Assembly: GCF_000146185.1 (NCBI RefSeq)
Contig: NC_012778.1
Location: 479,501-543,500 of the forward strand
Length of the DNA: 64,000 nucleotides
Direction of reading: 5' to 3'
Source of the DNA: [Eubacterium] eligens ATCC 27750
Lineage (GTDB): Bacteria > Bacillota > Clostridia > Lachnospirales > Lachnospiraceae
Below the pieces are notes generated by a model, which had not been told where the DNA came from, ran no database searches, and worked only from the letters and a program-made list of their open reading frames with translations. The position numbers and the translations under genes are program-made. Shown here piece by piece: positions 24,280-32,896 of this stretch. How positions within the stretch are numbered: position 1 is the first letter of the stretch; each line of letters opens with the position of its first letter.

Positions 24280-25044
24280 ATGTCAATTAATGCTTATAAT
24301 GCCAGTACAATATCAGCATTGTTCGCAGGACTTAATAATTCGTCTAGTGGAACATCATTGTCATATGGCATTGATTTTACAACTTATAATTCAATAAAGA
24401 ATGGCTCTTATAGCAAACTGATGAGGAAGTATTACAGCAATCAGGCTTCTGAATCAACGAATGGTGCGACTGCCAATAAGAATACCGGTAAGGTACACAG
24501 TATTGATAAACAGAAGAATAATGCGACGGTAAATAGAGACAACGCAGCATCACTTGTGGATTCAGCATCAGAACTTAAAAAGTATTCTCTGTGGTCTAAA
24601 GTTGATAAGACAGATAAAGATGGCAATACAACTAAAGAATATGATACAGATAAGATTGCAAAGGCAGTATCTTCATTTGTTAAGGATTATAATTCTTTAG
24701 TATCATCTACAGCAGATTCTTCAAGCAGATATGTGCTTAACAGTGCATCTAATATGGTGAATTATACAAGGGCTAATGCTGATCTTCTTAAGAAGATTGG
24801 TATATCTGTCGGCTCAGATAATAAGCTGACGGTAGACGAGGATAAGTTAAAGACTTCAGATATGGCTGTGATTAAGTCGGTATTCAAGGATTCCGGCTCA
24901 TTTGGACAGACAATATCTGCTAAGGCTTCAACTATATATGGTAATGCAGTATCACAGTTATCAGAATTATCTACTAAGAATTCTTATACATCTAATGGAC
25001 TGTATTCATACTCATCTGGCTATACATATAACCAGTACACATAA
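24280..25044 (+). CDS. FliD C-terminal-like Ser/Thr-rich protein
   Basis: A 254-residue protein without signal peptide or membrane helix. The N-terminal half is Ser/Asn/Thr-rich and low in complexity. The C-terminal half ('FVKDYNSLVSSTADSS', 'LLKKIGISVGSDNKLTVDEDKL', 'VIKSVFKDSGSFGQ') follows the pattern of the C-terminal region of flagellar cap protein FliD. No flagellar genes are nearby. It may be a stand-alone relative, but this rests on motif resemblance only. The second of two ATGs is chosen because AAGGAGG ends only 1 nt before the first. Confidence 0.5.
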   Translation: MSINAYNASTISALFAGLNNSSSGTSLSYGIDFTTYNSIKNGSYSKLMRKYYSNQASESTNGATANKNTGKVHSIDKQKNNATVNRDNAASLVDSASELKKYSLWSKVDKTDKDGNTTKEYDTDKIAKAVSSFVKDYNSLVSSTADSSSRYVLNSASNMVNYTRANADLLKKIGISVGSDNKLTVDEDKLKTSDMAVIKSVFKDSGSFGQTISAKASTIYGNAVSQLSELSTKNSYTSNGLYSYSSGYTYNQYT

Positions 25045-25076
25045 TTAATAAATATTTTGAAAGGTAACAATCAGAC

Positions 25077-25583
25077 ATGGCATTATTAGAAACATGGAGA
25101 AAACTCGCATACGAGACAGAGATGGATCAGAAGAACGCTTCAGAATTCTGGGGTTCATATTTTAATCAGGAGAAAGCAATTTACGAACAGATTCTTGCCA
25201 ATCCTGATACAGTAGTTAAAGGAACTGTTAAGGAATTAGCAGAGAAGTTTGGCGTTGAGGTGCTTCTTATGACAGGATTCCTTGATGGTATCAATGACAG
25301 CTTAAAGACTCCTAATCCAATTGAAACTATGGATGAGAATACAGAAGTTAGTCTTGATTATGACAAGGAAAAACTTTATTATAACATGGTAGGTTGCAAG
25401 GCTGACTGGCTTTATGAATTGCCACAGTGGGATAACCTTCTTGATGAGCAGACAAGAAAAGACCTTTACAAGAAGCAGAAACTTTCTGGAACTGTTGTTA
25501 AGGGCAAGAAAATCGGAAGAAATGATCCATGCCCATGCGGAAGCGGAAAGAAATATAAGCAGTGCTGTGGAAAGAATGCATAG
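25077..25583 (+). CDS. SEC-C motif protein
   Basis: A 168-residue soluble protein whose last 22 residues form a SEC-C zinc-binding motif, '[15 protein letters not shown]' (Cys152, Cys154, Cys163, Cys164). The N-terminal 140 residues are acidic and largely helical, with '[12 protein letters not shown]' near the middle; I recall similar clostridial proteins but no known function. The motif in SecA mediates SecB or ribosome contacts. The gene ends at a terminator. Confidence 0.7.
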   Translation: MALLETWRKLAYETEMDQKNASEFWGSYFNQEKAIYEQILANPDTVVKGTVKELAEKFGVEVLLMTGFLDGINDSLKTPNPIETMDENTEVSLDYDKEKLYYNMVGCKADWLYELPQWDNLLDEQTRKDLYKKQKLSGTVVKGKKIGRNDPCPCGSGKKYKQCCGKNA

Positions 25584-25597
25584 CTTTTAAACACTAA

Positions 25598-25627
25598 GAC
25601 CTGCCAGATAATGGCAGGTCATTTTAA
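25598..25627 (+). terminator. Terminator after the SEC-C gene
   Basis: GACCTGCCA (25598-25606), GATAA loop, TGGCAGGTC (25612-25620), then ATTTTAAT. It has a perfect 9-bp stem and a modest T-tract. Confidence 0.7.
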
Positions 25628-25660
25628 TGTTAAGTATAGGAATGATAAGAGGTAATTATA

Positions 25661-26407
25661 ATGGATGCATATACAGGCTTTGCATATGTTTATGATGAGT
25701 ATATGGATAATATTCCATATGAGGAATGGGGACAGTACATGATTGCTCTCCTTAAGGGAAATGGCGTGTCAGGTGATTCATCAGTGCTTGAATTGGGCTG
25801 TGGAACAGGAACTGTTACAAGAATGCTTGCTAAGGAAGGCTATGACTGTGTTGGACTTGATATGTCTGAAGATATGCTGTCTATTGCTTCCGAGAAAACA
25901 TTTGAAGAGGGTTCGCAGGTTATATATACATGTCAGGATATGAGGGATTTTGAAGTGCCTTATGAAGTAGACGGTATGATAAGTATAGGGGATTCCATGA
26001 ATTATATTACATCTGTTCCTGACCTTGAAAGTGTATTTGCATGTGTTAGTGAGAACCTTAAAAAAGGCGGTGTATTTATATTTGATTTAAAGACAATACA
26101 TTTCTTCAGGGATATACTTGCTGAGAATACATATGCTGAGAACAGGGAAGATTCTGCATTTATATGGGACAACTATTATGATGAGGAAGAACGCAATAAT
26201 GAATATGAGCTTGCTGTGTTTGTTAAGAATGAGGATGGTACATTTGACAGATTTGAAGAACAGCACTATCAGCATGGCTTTACTATAGATGAGGTTACAG
26301 GTGCAGCTAATAAGGCTGGACTTACCGTGAAAAATGTGTATAATGCATTTACTAAGGATATGCCTGACGATAAGTCGGAAAGATTATATTTTGTGATTGA
26401 GAAATAA
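25661..26407 (+). CDS. Class I SAM-dependent methyltransferase
   Basis: A 248-residue enzyme with the Rossmann methyltransferase motifs: motif I 'VLELGCGTGTVT', motif II around 'VGLDMSEDML', and a post-motif region 'SIGDSMNYI'. A beta-strand-rich lid follows ('FEEQHYQHGFTIDEV'). Substrate cannot be told; small-molecule methyltransferases of this size are common in Lachnospiraceae. It starts after AGAGG and ends 13 bp before hslO, so the two are probably cotranscribed. Confidence 0.85.
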   Translation: MDAYTGFAYVYDEYMDNIPYEEWGQYMIALLKGNGVSGDSSVLELGCGTGTVTRMLAKEGYDCVGLDMSEDMLSIASEKTFEEGSQVIYTCQDMRDFEVPYEVDGMISIGDSMNYITSVPDLESVFACVSENLKKGGVFIFDLKTIHFFRDILAENTYAENREDSAFIWDNYYDEEERNNEYELAVFVKNEDGTFDRFEEQHYQHGFTIDEVTGAANKAGLTVKNVYNAFTKDMPDDKSERLYFVIEK

Positions 26408-26420
26408 TAAGGAGATAATT

Positions 26421-27299
26421 ATGGGTGATTATATTGTTAGAGCCACAGCGGCAGGTGGACAGGTAAGAGCATTTGCTGCTACAACTAAAGGGCTTGTTGA
26501 AGAAGCAAAAGAAAGACATAACATGAGTCCTATTGCAACTGTTGCACTTGGAAGACTTCTTACAGGTGGTGCGATGATGGGCACAATGATGAAAAATGAT
26601 GCGGATATTCTTACTGTACAGATTAAGGGCAATGGTCCGATCGGGAGTATGACTGTTACAGCTAATCCTAAGGGGGAGGTTAAGGGATTTGTTGGCAATC
26701 CACAGGTTATGCTTCCACTTAAGGATGGAAAGCTTGATATTGCAGATGCGGTAGGAATTGGTGTATTAAGCGTAATTAAGGATATTGGACTTAAAGAGCC
26801 ATATGTCGGTGATACTATTCTTATTACAAGTGAGATTGCAGATGACCTTACTTATTATTTTGCTAACAGTGAGCAGGTTCCATCTTCTGTAGGACTTGGT
26901 GTTCTTATGAATAAGGATAATACTGTTGAGCAGGCTGGAGGATTTATTATCCAGCTTATGCCGGGAGCAACGGATGAATTTATAGATAAGCTTGAGGCAA
27001 GAATTAAGGAGATTAAGTCTGTTACAGCCATGCTGGAGGAAGGAATGACTCCTGAACAGATTCTGGAACATATTCTTGGGGATATGGAGCTTGAGATTCT
27101 TGATACTATACCAACAAAGTTTTACTGTAACTGTTCTAAGGACAGAGTAAGCAAGGCTGTTATCAGTGTAGGAAAAGAAGAAATCCAGAAGATGATTGAT
27201 GATGGTGAGCCAATTGAGGTTAACTGTCACTTCTGTAATTCACATTATACATTTACAGTTGATGAGCTTAAGGAAATGTACGACTGCTGTACAAGATAA
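26421..27299 (+). CDS. hslO: HslO (Hsp33), redox-regulated chaperone
   Basis: Hsp33 is activated by oxidation of its C-terminal zinc site and then holds unfolding proteins. The 292-residue protein has 'VGNPQVMLPLKDGKLDIADAVG' in the N-terminal domain and the four zinc cysteines as 'FYCNCSKDR' and 'NCHFCNSHY' near the C-terminus. The ATG follows AAGGAGA; a start 24 bp earlier lies in the preceding gene. A shikimate kinase-like gene follows after 23 bp. Confidence 0.95.
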   Translation: MGDYIVRATAAGGQVRAFAATTKGLVEEAKERHNMSPIATVALGRLLTGGAMMGTMMKNDADILTVQIKGNGPIGSMTVTANPKGEVKGFVGNPQVMLPLKDGKLDIADAVGIGVLSVIKDIGLKEPYVGDTILITSEIADDLTYYFANSEQVPSSVGLGVLMNKDNTVEQAGGFIIQLMPGATDEFIDKLEARIKEIKSVTAMLEEGMTPEQILEHILGDMELEILDTIPTKFYCNCSKDRVSKAVISVGKEEIQKMIDDGEPIEVNCHFCNSHYTFTVDELKEMYDCCTR

Positions 27300-27322
27300 A
27301 TCTCAGGCATATGGAGGTACAC

Positions 27323-27835
27323 ATGAATAATATTATACTTATAGGAATGCCGGGAAGCGGAAAAAGTTCGCTTGGAGTAGTACTTGCCAAGAAGATAGGA
27401 TTTGGATTCATTGATTCGGATCTTGTTATTCAGCAAAGAGAGGGAATGACTCTTGAAAGAATAATTGAAAAGCATGGAGATGCAGGATTTATACAGATTG
27501 AAAATGAAGTGAATTGTTCAATCAGTCCGCACCACACGGTTATTGCAACTGGTGGGAGTGCTGTATATGGAAAAGAGGCAATGGAACATTTTAAGGATAT
27601 TGGTACTGTGGTTTATCTTGAACTTCCACCAGAATCGCTCGAGGAAAGACTTGGAAGCCTTAAAGAGCGAGGCGTTGTGTCTAATGGAAAGACAACTGTA
27701 GAAGATATATATGCTGACAGGGTTGCACTTTATAAGAAATATGCAGATATTACGCTTAATGAGCAGGGAAAGCAGATAAGAGAAACTGTGGAGATGCTGT
27801 ATGATATTATAATGAATAAAGACCAGTATAATTAA
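27323..27835 (+). CDS. Shikimate kinase-like P-loop kinase with altered substrate residues
   Basis: A 170-residue kinase of the shikimate kinase fold: Walker A 'GMPGSGKSS' (8-16), 'FIDSD' with Asp33, 'ATGGS' (76-79) and the 'ADRVALYKKYADI' segment with Arg133. The shikimate-binding arginine expected in the 'FR.xE' motif is absent; the sequence reads 'FIQIE' (56-60). The third glycine of the usual GGG is a serine, and the lid lacks the usual RPLL motif. It may phosphorylate a different small molecule. It sits after hslO, away from any aromatic amino-acid genes. Confidence 0.7.
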   Translation: MNNIILIGMPGSGKSSLGVVLAKKIGFGFIDSDLVIQQREGMTLERIIEKHGDAGFIQIENEVNCSISPHHTVIATGGSAVYGKEAMEHFKDIGTVVYLELPPESLEERLGSLKERGVVSNGKTTVEDIYADRVALYKKYADITLNEQGKQIRETVEMLYDIIMNKDQYN

Positions 27836-27862
27836 ACAACTGGTTGAACTATGTAAGAATTT

Positions 27863-27887
27863 AGGGTAAAATAATTTTTACCCTTTT
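27863..27887 (+). terminator. Terminator after the shikimate kinase-like gene
   Basis: GGGTAAAA (27864-27871), TAAT loop, TTTTACCC (27876-27883), then TTTT. It separates the upstream genes from the glnS leader. Confidence 0.75.
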
Positions 27888-27907
27888 AAATACGAAAACA
27901 AGGAGGA

Positions 27908-27971
27908 AAAATCCTCTCCTCACCAGAGGAGAATGTGCTTACAATAAGCACATGGATTTTGCTTCGCAAAA
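27908..27971 (+). promoter_or_regulatory. Predicted three-way-junction leader of glnS
   Basis: Three perfect stems meet with no unpaired junction bases. The outer stem is AAAATCC (27908-27914) with GGATTTT (27954-27960). The first arm is TCTCCTC (27915-27921), ACCA loop, GAGGAGA (27926-27932). The second arm is ATGTGCTTA (27933-27941), CAA loop, TAAGCACAT (27945-27953). A competing hairpin, TTTTGC (27957-27962), TTC loop, GCAAAA (27966-27971), uses the 3' strand of the outer stem and ends one base before the ribosome site AAGGAGGA. The sequence ACAAGGAGGA occurs both before and after the structure. Confidence 0.65.
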
Positions 27972-27985
27972 CAAGGAGGATTAAC

Positions 27986-29662
27986 ATGGAAAACGAAGCT
28001 CTTTCTAAGAACTTTATTGAGCAGATTATAGATAAGGATATTGAGAGTGGCCATTGCAAGAAGGTCATTACAAGATTTCCACCAGAACCTAATGGATATC
28101 TTCATATTGGACATGCCAAGTCTATATTATTGAATTATGGACTTGCAAAGGAATATGGCGGGCAGTTTAATATGAGATTTGATGATACTAATCCAACTAA
28201 AGAAAAGGTTGAATTTGTAGATTCAATTAAGGCGGATGTTGAGTGGCTTGGCGCAGAGTGGAATGGAGACGTTCTTTTTGCATCAGATTATTTTCCACAG
28301 ATGTATGAAGCAGCTGTAAAGCTTATCAAGAAGGGAAAAGCTTATGTAGATGATTTGTCTGCTGAGGAGATTAGACAGTACAGAGGAACTCTTACTGAAC
28401 CAGGTAAGGAAAGTCCTTATAGAAACCGTTCTGTAGAAGAGAATCTTCAGCTTTTTGAGGAGATGAAGGAAGGAAAATATGCAGACGGAACGAAGGTTTT
28501 AAGAGCAAAGATTGATATGGCATCTCCTAATATTAACATGAGAGATCCTATTATTTACAGAGTTGCACATATGACACATCACAGAACAGGAGATCAGTGG
28601 TGCATATATCCTATGTATGATTTTGCACATCCTATTGAAGATGCAGTAGAGGGAATTACACACTCTATATGTACACTTGAGTTTGAGGATCACAGACCTC
28701 TTTATGACTGGGTTGTAATTGAGACCGGTTATAAGACATCTCCAGAGGAGAATCCTAAGCAGATTGAATTTGCAAAGTTATATCTTACTAATGTTGTAAC
28801 AGGTAAGAGATATATTAAGAAGCTTGTAGAAGATGGAATTGTTGACGGATGGGATGATCCAAGACTTGTATCTATTGCAGCTTTAAGAAGAAGAGGATTT
28901 ACTCCTGAAGCTATTAAGATGTTCGTTGAGCTTGTTGGTGTTACTAAGGCACAGGGTTCAGTTGAATATCCAATGCTTGAATATTGTATAAGAGAAGATT
29001 TAAAGCTTAAGGTTAAGAGAATGATGGCTGTTCTTGATCCTGTTAAGCTTGTTATTGATAATTATCCTGAAGGCCAGGTTGAATATATGGAAGTGGCTAA
29101 TAATCAGGAAAATCCAGAGATGGGAACAAGAAAAGTTCCATTTACAAAGGAACTTTATATTGAGAGAGAGGATTTCATGGAAGAGCCTCCTAAGAAATAT
29201 TTCAGACTTTTCCCTGGTAATGAAGTGCGTCTTATGAATGCATATTTTGTTACATGTACTGACTATGTCAAGGATGAGAATGGGAAGGTTATAGAAGTAC
29301 ATTGTACTTATGATCCTGAGACTAAGGGTGGAAATTTCACAGGCCGTAAGGTTAAGGGAACAATACACTGGGTTTCTGCTACAGAAGGCTGTAAAGCAGA
29401 AGTCAGATTATACGAGAATATCGTAGATGAAGAAAAGGGTGTTTATAACGAAGAAGATGGTTCTATGAATATCAATCCGAACTCTAAGACTGTTCTTACA
29501 GAGTGTTATCTTGAACCAGAGCTTATGAAAGCTGTAAGTGAAGATAAGTTCCAGTTTGTAAGAAATGGCTATTTCTGCGTTGATAATAAAGATTCAGAGC
29601 CGGGTAAGCCTATATTTAACAGGATAGTTTCACTTAAGAGTTCATTCAAATTACAGAAATAG
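27986..29662 (+). CDS. glnS: GlnS, glutaminyl-tRNA synthetase
   Basis: Directly charges tRNA-Gln. The 558-residue class I enzyme has '[16 protein letters not shown]' with the HIGH motif, 'RFDDTNP', '[12 protein letters not shown]', 'GWDDPR' and a C-terminal beta-barrel anticodon domain. The KMSKS-equivalent is degenerate: 'NVVTGKRYI' stands where MSKRK-type is usual. Length and layout are like the E. coli enzyme. GlnRS is uncommon in Firmicutes, which mostly use the Glu-tRNA(Gln) amidotransferase route, so an ancient transfer is likely. The ATG (27986) follows AAGGAGGA; an upstream opening at 27935 lies within the leader. Confidence 0.95.
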   Translation: MENEALSKNFIEQIIDKDIESGHCKKVITRFPPEPNGYLHIGHAKSILLNYGLAKEYGGQFNMRFDDTNPTKEKVEFVDSIKADVEWLGAEWNGDVLFASDYFPQMYEAAVKLIKKGKAYVDDLSAEEIRQYRGTLTEPGKESPYRNRSVEENLQLFEEMKEGKYADGTKVLRAKIDMASPNINMRDPIIYRVAHMTHHRTGDQWCIYPMYDFAHPIEDAVEGITHSICTLEFEDHRPLYDWVVIETGYKTSPEENPKQIEFAKLYLTNVVTGKRYIKKLVEDGIVDGWDDPRLVSIAALRRRGFTPEAIKMFVELVGVTKAQGSVEYPMLEYCIREDLKLKVKRMMAVLDPVKLVIDNYPEGQVEYMEVANNQENPEMGTRKVPFTKELYIEREDFMEEPPKKYFRLFPGNEVRLMNAYFVTCTDYVKDENGKVIEVHCTYDPETKGGNFTGRKVKGTIHWVSATEGCKAEVRLYENIVDEEKGVYNEEDGSMNINPNSKTVLTECYLEPELMKAVSEDKFQFVRNGYFCVDNKDSEPGKPIFNRIVSLKSSFKLQK

Positions 29663-29675
29663 TGAGGTTATCCTG

Positions 29676-30407
29676 ATGGAAGGTATTGGACAAAAGAAGG
29701 AAACAGATTATATTTTTGATAAGACAATCAAATGTGATGTATGTGGGAAGGAATTTAAAACAAAGCAGGTAAGAACCGGAAAAGCAAGATTTGTCGGGAC
29801 AGACGCAGTGCTTAAGCCTTTATATGAGGGCATAGATACATGCAAATATGACATAATACTCTGTCCTCATTGTGGGTATGCTGCTGCGCAGCGTAATTAT
29901 GGTCATCTTACACCTAAGCAGAGAAAGGCAATCCGTGAAAATGTCGAGCCGAGATTTAAGGCAAAGGAGAATGAAACTGAAACCTATTCGTATGAAAGAG
30001 CTGTAAGGCGCTGCAAGATGGCAATGCTTACAGAAATGGTAACGGGCGGTAAGATAAGTGAAAGTGCATATCTTTGTCTTAAGCTTGCCTGGCTTTACAG
30101 GGGAGAAATTGAAGAGACGAAGACTAATGGGGGTTCTCAGGCTGATATTGACAAATACTATAAGTATGAGCATGAATATTTAGAAGATGCTTATAAGGGT
30201 TTTAAGCAGGCGTTAGAGACAGAGTATCCGCCTATAGCGGGAATGGATGAAATGACTATATATTATCTGCTCACAAGTCTGGCGGTCGAATGTGGCAATA
30301 TGGCTGAGGCGAAACAGTATGGTTCTTCTATATTGTTATCAAAAACAGCAAGTGCCAAATTAAAAAATAAAACAAGAGATGTATTGGAGGCTATTAAAAA
30401 CAATTAG
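29676..30407 (+). CDS. DUF2225 family protein
   Basis: A 243-residue soluble protein of the DUF2225 type, common in Firmicutes. The N-terminus carries a zinc-ribbon-like pair, 'CDVCGKEF' (about residues 20-27) and 'LCPHCGYAA'. The remainder is helical and looks like a TPR-type repeat array ('YLCLKLAWLYRGEIEE', 'LEDAYKGFKQALETEYP', 'YYLLTSLAVECGNMAEA'). Function is unknown. It starts 14 bp after glnS and ends 24 bp before the LTA synthase-like gene, so these three may be one transcription unit. Confidence 0.8.
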   Translation: MEGIGQKKETDYIFDKTIKCDVCGKEFKTKQVRTGKARFVGTDAVLKPLYEGIDTCKYDIILCPHCGYAAAQRNYGHLTPKQRKAIRENVEPRFKAKENETETYSYERAVRRCKMAMLTEMVTGGKISESAYLCLKLAWLYRGEIEETKTNGGSQADIDKYYKYEHEYLEDAYKGFKQALETEYPPIAGMDEMTIYYLLTSLAVECGNMAEAKQYGSSILLSKTASAKLKNKTRDVLEAIKNN

Positions 30408-30430
30408 CACAAAAGGGGCGTACAATCATT

Positions 30431-32428
30431 ATGAATAAAGTTAAAACCTTTTTACAGAAGATTTGGACCTATGATCTGGTTCATACAGCAGTATACTCGC
30501 TTATACTGGAATTGGTGGTTGAATGTTTTAACAGAAGAGGAATAATGGGACTTGCATTCCCATTTATGCATCCGGTTATATTTATATATAATACATTAAT
30601 TATAATGACAACTATGACAATCGCATTGTTTTTTACACGAAGGATATTTGCATATTGTGTAATTTCGGTTGCATGGATAGGGTTGTCATTGACTAATTTT
30701 ATAATATTATCCTCAAGAAAAACGCCGTTTACAGCAATGGATTTTTATCTCATTAAAGATGCAATTAAAGTTGCGGGATTGTATGTAAGCATAGTACAGA
30801 TAATTTTGATAGCATTGTTGGTTATTGCTGTAATAACAGGACTTGTATTTTTGTGGAGGAAAGCTCCTAAAATAGAAGTAACTATAAAAAAGACTAAGTT
30901 TTATGCATATGCCGGAGTCCAGCTTGTGCTGGTATTTCTTGCAGCCTATGGGATTGGTATTACGCTTCTTTTTACAGGGGCAGTTGAAGGCCATTTTGGA
31001 AACCTTGCGCAGGCATATAAGAAATATGGTTTTAGCCATTGCTTTGTAAGCAGTGTACTTGACCGGGGAATTAAGAAATCTGGAGAATATTCAGAAGAAT
31101 ATATGGAATCATTGAAGAAAGATCTGGATGATGTTGAACCGGAAGCAGATGATAAGACTCCTAATATTATATTTGTGCAGCTTGAGTCTTTTTTTGATCC
31201 AACACATGTAAAGGGAATCACTCTTTCAGAGAATCCACTGCCTAATTACCAGAAGCTTATATCAGAGTATTCGTCAGGATATCTGTCAGTTCCATGCTTT
31301 GGTGCAGGAACATGTAATACAGAATTTGAAGTACAGACCGGGATTAATATTGATGATTTCGGTCCGGGGGAATATCCTTACAGGACAATTATGAAATCAA
31401 AGGTATGTGAGTCAATGGCGTATGACCTTAAGAAGCTGGGATATTCAACACATGCTATTCATAATAATGATGGAACATTCTATGACAGAAATCTTGTGTT
31501 TTCACATTTAGGATATGATACATTTACATCTATAGAATACATGGATGGATTTGAAAAGACGCCTATGGGATGGGCAAAGGATTATGTGCTGACAGATGAA
31601 ATTGATAAAGCACTTAATTCAACATCTGGTACAGATTATGTTTTTACAATTTCTGTACAGGGACATGGCGACTACCCGTCTACACCAATGGAAGGGTATA
31701 CACCAGAAATTAAGGTTACTAACTTTCCAGTTGCAGAACAGCAGGCATCATTTGAATATTATGTCAACCAGATTCATGAAATGGATAATTTTATAGGTGA
31801 GCTTGTTGATAAATTGTCGGAGAGAGATGAGGAAACTATACTTGTTTTATATGGAGATCATCTGCCTACATTTGATTTTACAGACGAAATGCTTACTAAT
31901 GGAGATAAATTCCAGACACAGTATGTTATTTGGAGTAATTTCCAGATGGACAAACAAAATAAAGATATTCAGGCATATCAGTTATCTGCATATGTAATGG
32001 AAAGACTTGGAATGTCTGAGGGATATATTATGAAATATCATCAGTCTAAGAAAAATCTTCCGGAAGATGAATATCTTAAGAATCTTAAAATCCTTGAATA
32101 TGACATTCTTTATGGCAAGAAGGAAATATATGGTGGAGATACCCCATATGTGGCGACAGAGCTTAAGATGGGAATTGATGATATAGAGATTACAGATGTT
32201 TATAATTATGGAGATACCGTATTTATAGAGGGAAATCATTTTAATGACTATAGCTGTGCTCTTATTAATGGAAAGGAATATGCCACAGAGAAAATAAGTG
32301 ACAGACTTTTAAGGGTTAAAGGCGCAAAAGTTAAGAAGGATGATCTGGTTACAGTTGCACAAAAAGGTGATGACAAAGTGGAACTCAGCAGGACAACTTT
32401 TGCTGTAAAACAACAGGCTAAGCAATAG
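30431..32428 (+). CDS. LTA synthase family protein (membrane phosphoglycerol transferase/sulfatase fold)
   Basis: A 665-residue protein with five predicted N-terminal membrane helices (to about residue 180) and an extracellular alkaline phosphatase/sulfatase-type domain. Signatures include 'NIIFVQLESFFDP' (metal-binding Glu), 'GAGTCNTEFEVQTG' with the expected catalytic Thr, 'HAIHNNDGTFYDRN' and 'VLYGDHLPTFDF'. A C-terminal segment of about 85 residues resembles a small beta-domain ('VYNYGDTVFIEGNHFNDYS'). Family members polymerise lipoteichoic acid or transfer phosphoglycerol to surface glycans; which applies here cannot be told. Confidence 0.88.
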   Translation: MNKVKTFLQKIWTYDLVHTAVYSLILELVVECFNRRGIMGLAFPFMHPVIFIYNTLIIMTTMTIALFFTRRIFAYCVISVAWIGLSLTNFIILSSRKTPFTAMDFYLIKDAIKVAGLYVSIVQIILIALLVIAVITGLVFLWRKAPKIEVTIKKTKFYAYAGVQLVLVFLAAYGIGITLLFTGAVEGHFGNLAQAYKKYGFSHCFVSSVLDRGIKKSGEYSEEYMESLKKDLDDVEPEADDKTPNIIFVQLESFFDPTHVKGITLSENPLPNYQKLISEYSSGYLSVPCFGAGTCNTEFEVQTGINIDDFGPGEYPYRTIMKSKVCESMAYDLKKLGYSTHAIHNNDGTFYDRNLVFSHLGYDTFTSIEYMDGFEKTPMGWAKDYVLTDEIDKALNSTSGTDYVFTISVQGHGDYPSTPMEGYTPEIKVTNFPVAEQQASFEYYVNQIHEMDNFIGELVDKLSERDEETILVLYGDHLPTFDFTDEMLTNGDKFQTQYVIWSNFQMDKQNKDIQAYQLSAYVMERLGMSEGYIMKYHQSKKNLPEDEYLKNLKILEYDILYGKKEIYGGDTPYVATELKMGIDDIEITDVYNYGDTVFIEGNHFNDYSCALINGKEYATEKISDRLLRVKGAKVKKDDLVTVAQKGDDKVELSRTTFAVKQQAKQ

Positions 32429-32458
32429 TTGCAACAGTAGTAAAAATGCCATCTTTCA

Positions 32459-32487
32459 TTGACAGCGGGTACCTGAAATGGTAATAT
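32459..32487 (+). promoter_or_regulatory. Near-consensus promoter of the cold-shock gene
   Basis: TTGACA (32459-32464), a 17-bp spacer and TAATAT (32482-32487). The expected start is near 32494, giving a short 40-nt leader with a T8 run just before the ribosome site GGAGG. A related sequence, GGTACCTGAAATG, in the spacer echoes GGTACTTGAAATG at the start codon. Confidence 0.8.
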
Positions 32488-32534
32488 TAGTAAGGTGTTT
32501 CAAACATCAAGATTTTTTTTTGGAGGTACTTGAA

Positions 32535-32732
32535 ATGAAGGGTACAGTTAAGTGGTTCAACAACCAGAAGGGTTACGGCTTTATCAGTGATGAGTCAGGA
32601 AAGGATGTATTCGTACATTATTCTGGACTTAACATGGAAGGCTTCAAGTCTTTAGAGGAAGGCGCTCAGGTTGAGTTTGATGTAACAGAAGGCGCTAAGG
32701 GTCCTCAGGCTACTAATGTAACAAAATTATAA
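32535..32732 (+). CDS. Cold-shock protein (CspA family)
   Basis: A 65-residue single cold-shock domain that binds single-stranded RNA/DNA as an RNA chaperone. RNP1 'KGYGFI' and RNP2 'VFVHY' are intact ('[17 protein letters not shown]' at the N-terminus). Length is standard. The ATG follows TTGGAGG. It is monocistronic, between a good promoter and a terminator. Confidence 0.95.
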   Translation: MKGTVKWFNNQKGYGFISDESGKDVFVHYSGLNMEGFKSLEEGAQVEFDVTEGAKGPQATNVTKL

Positions 32733-32803
32733 TCGGTTGTTTGCAGTGTGCCTTTTTTATATTATATATAGAAAGATATATTGTTACACAATAGGATTAT
32801 GGG

Positions 32804-32837
32804 GGCGGTCAAGACAGGATATTGACCGTCTTTTTTT
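32804..32837 (+). terminator. Terminator after the cold-shock gene
   Basis: GGCGGTCAA (32804-32812) pairs with TTGACCGTC (32822-32830) with one G-U, followed by seven T (32831-32837). Confidence 0.88.
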
Positions 32838-32896
32838 ATAGTTAGTGAAGAATAACTTTCTTATAGTAAGTGTTCAAAAATTTAATTGGAGGTTTT

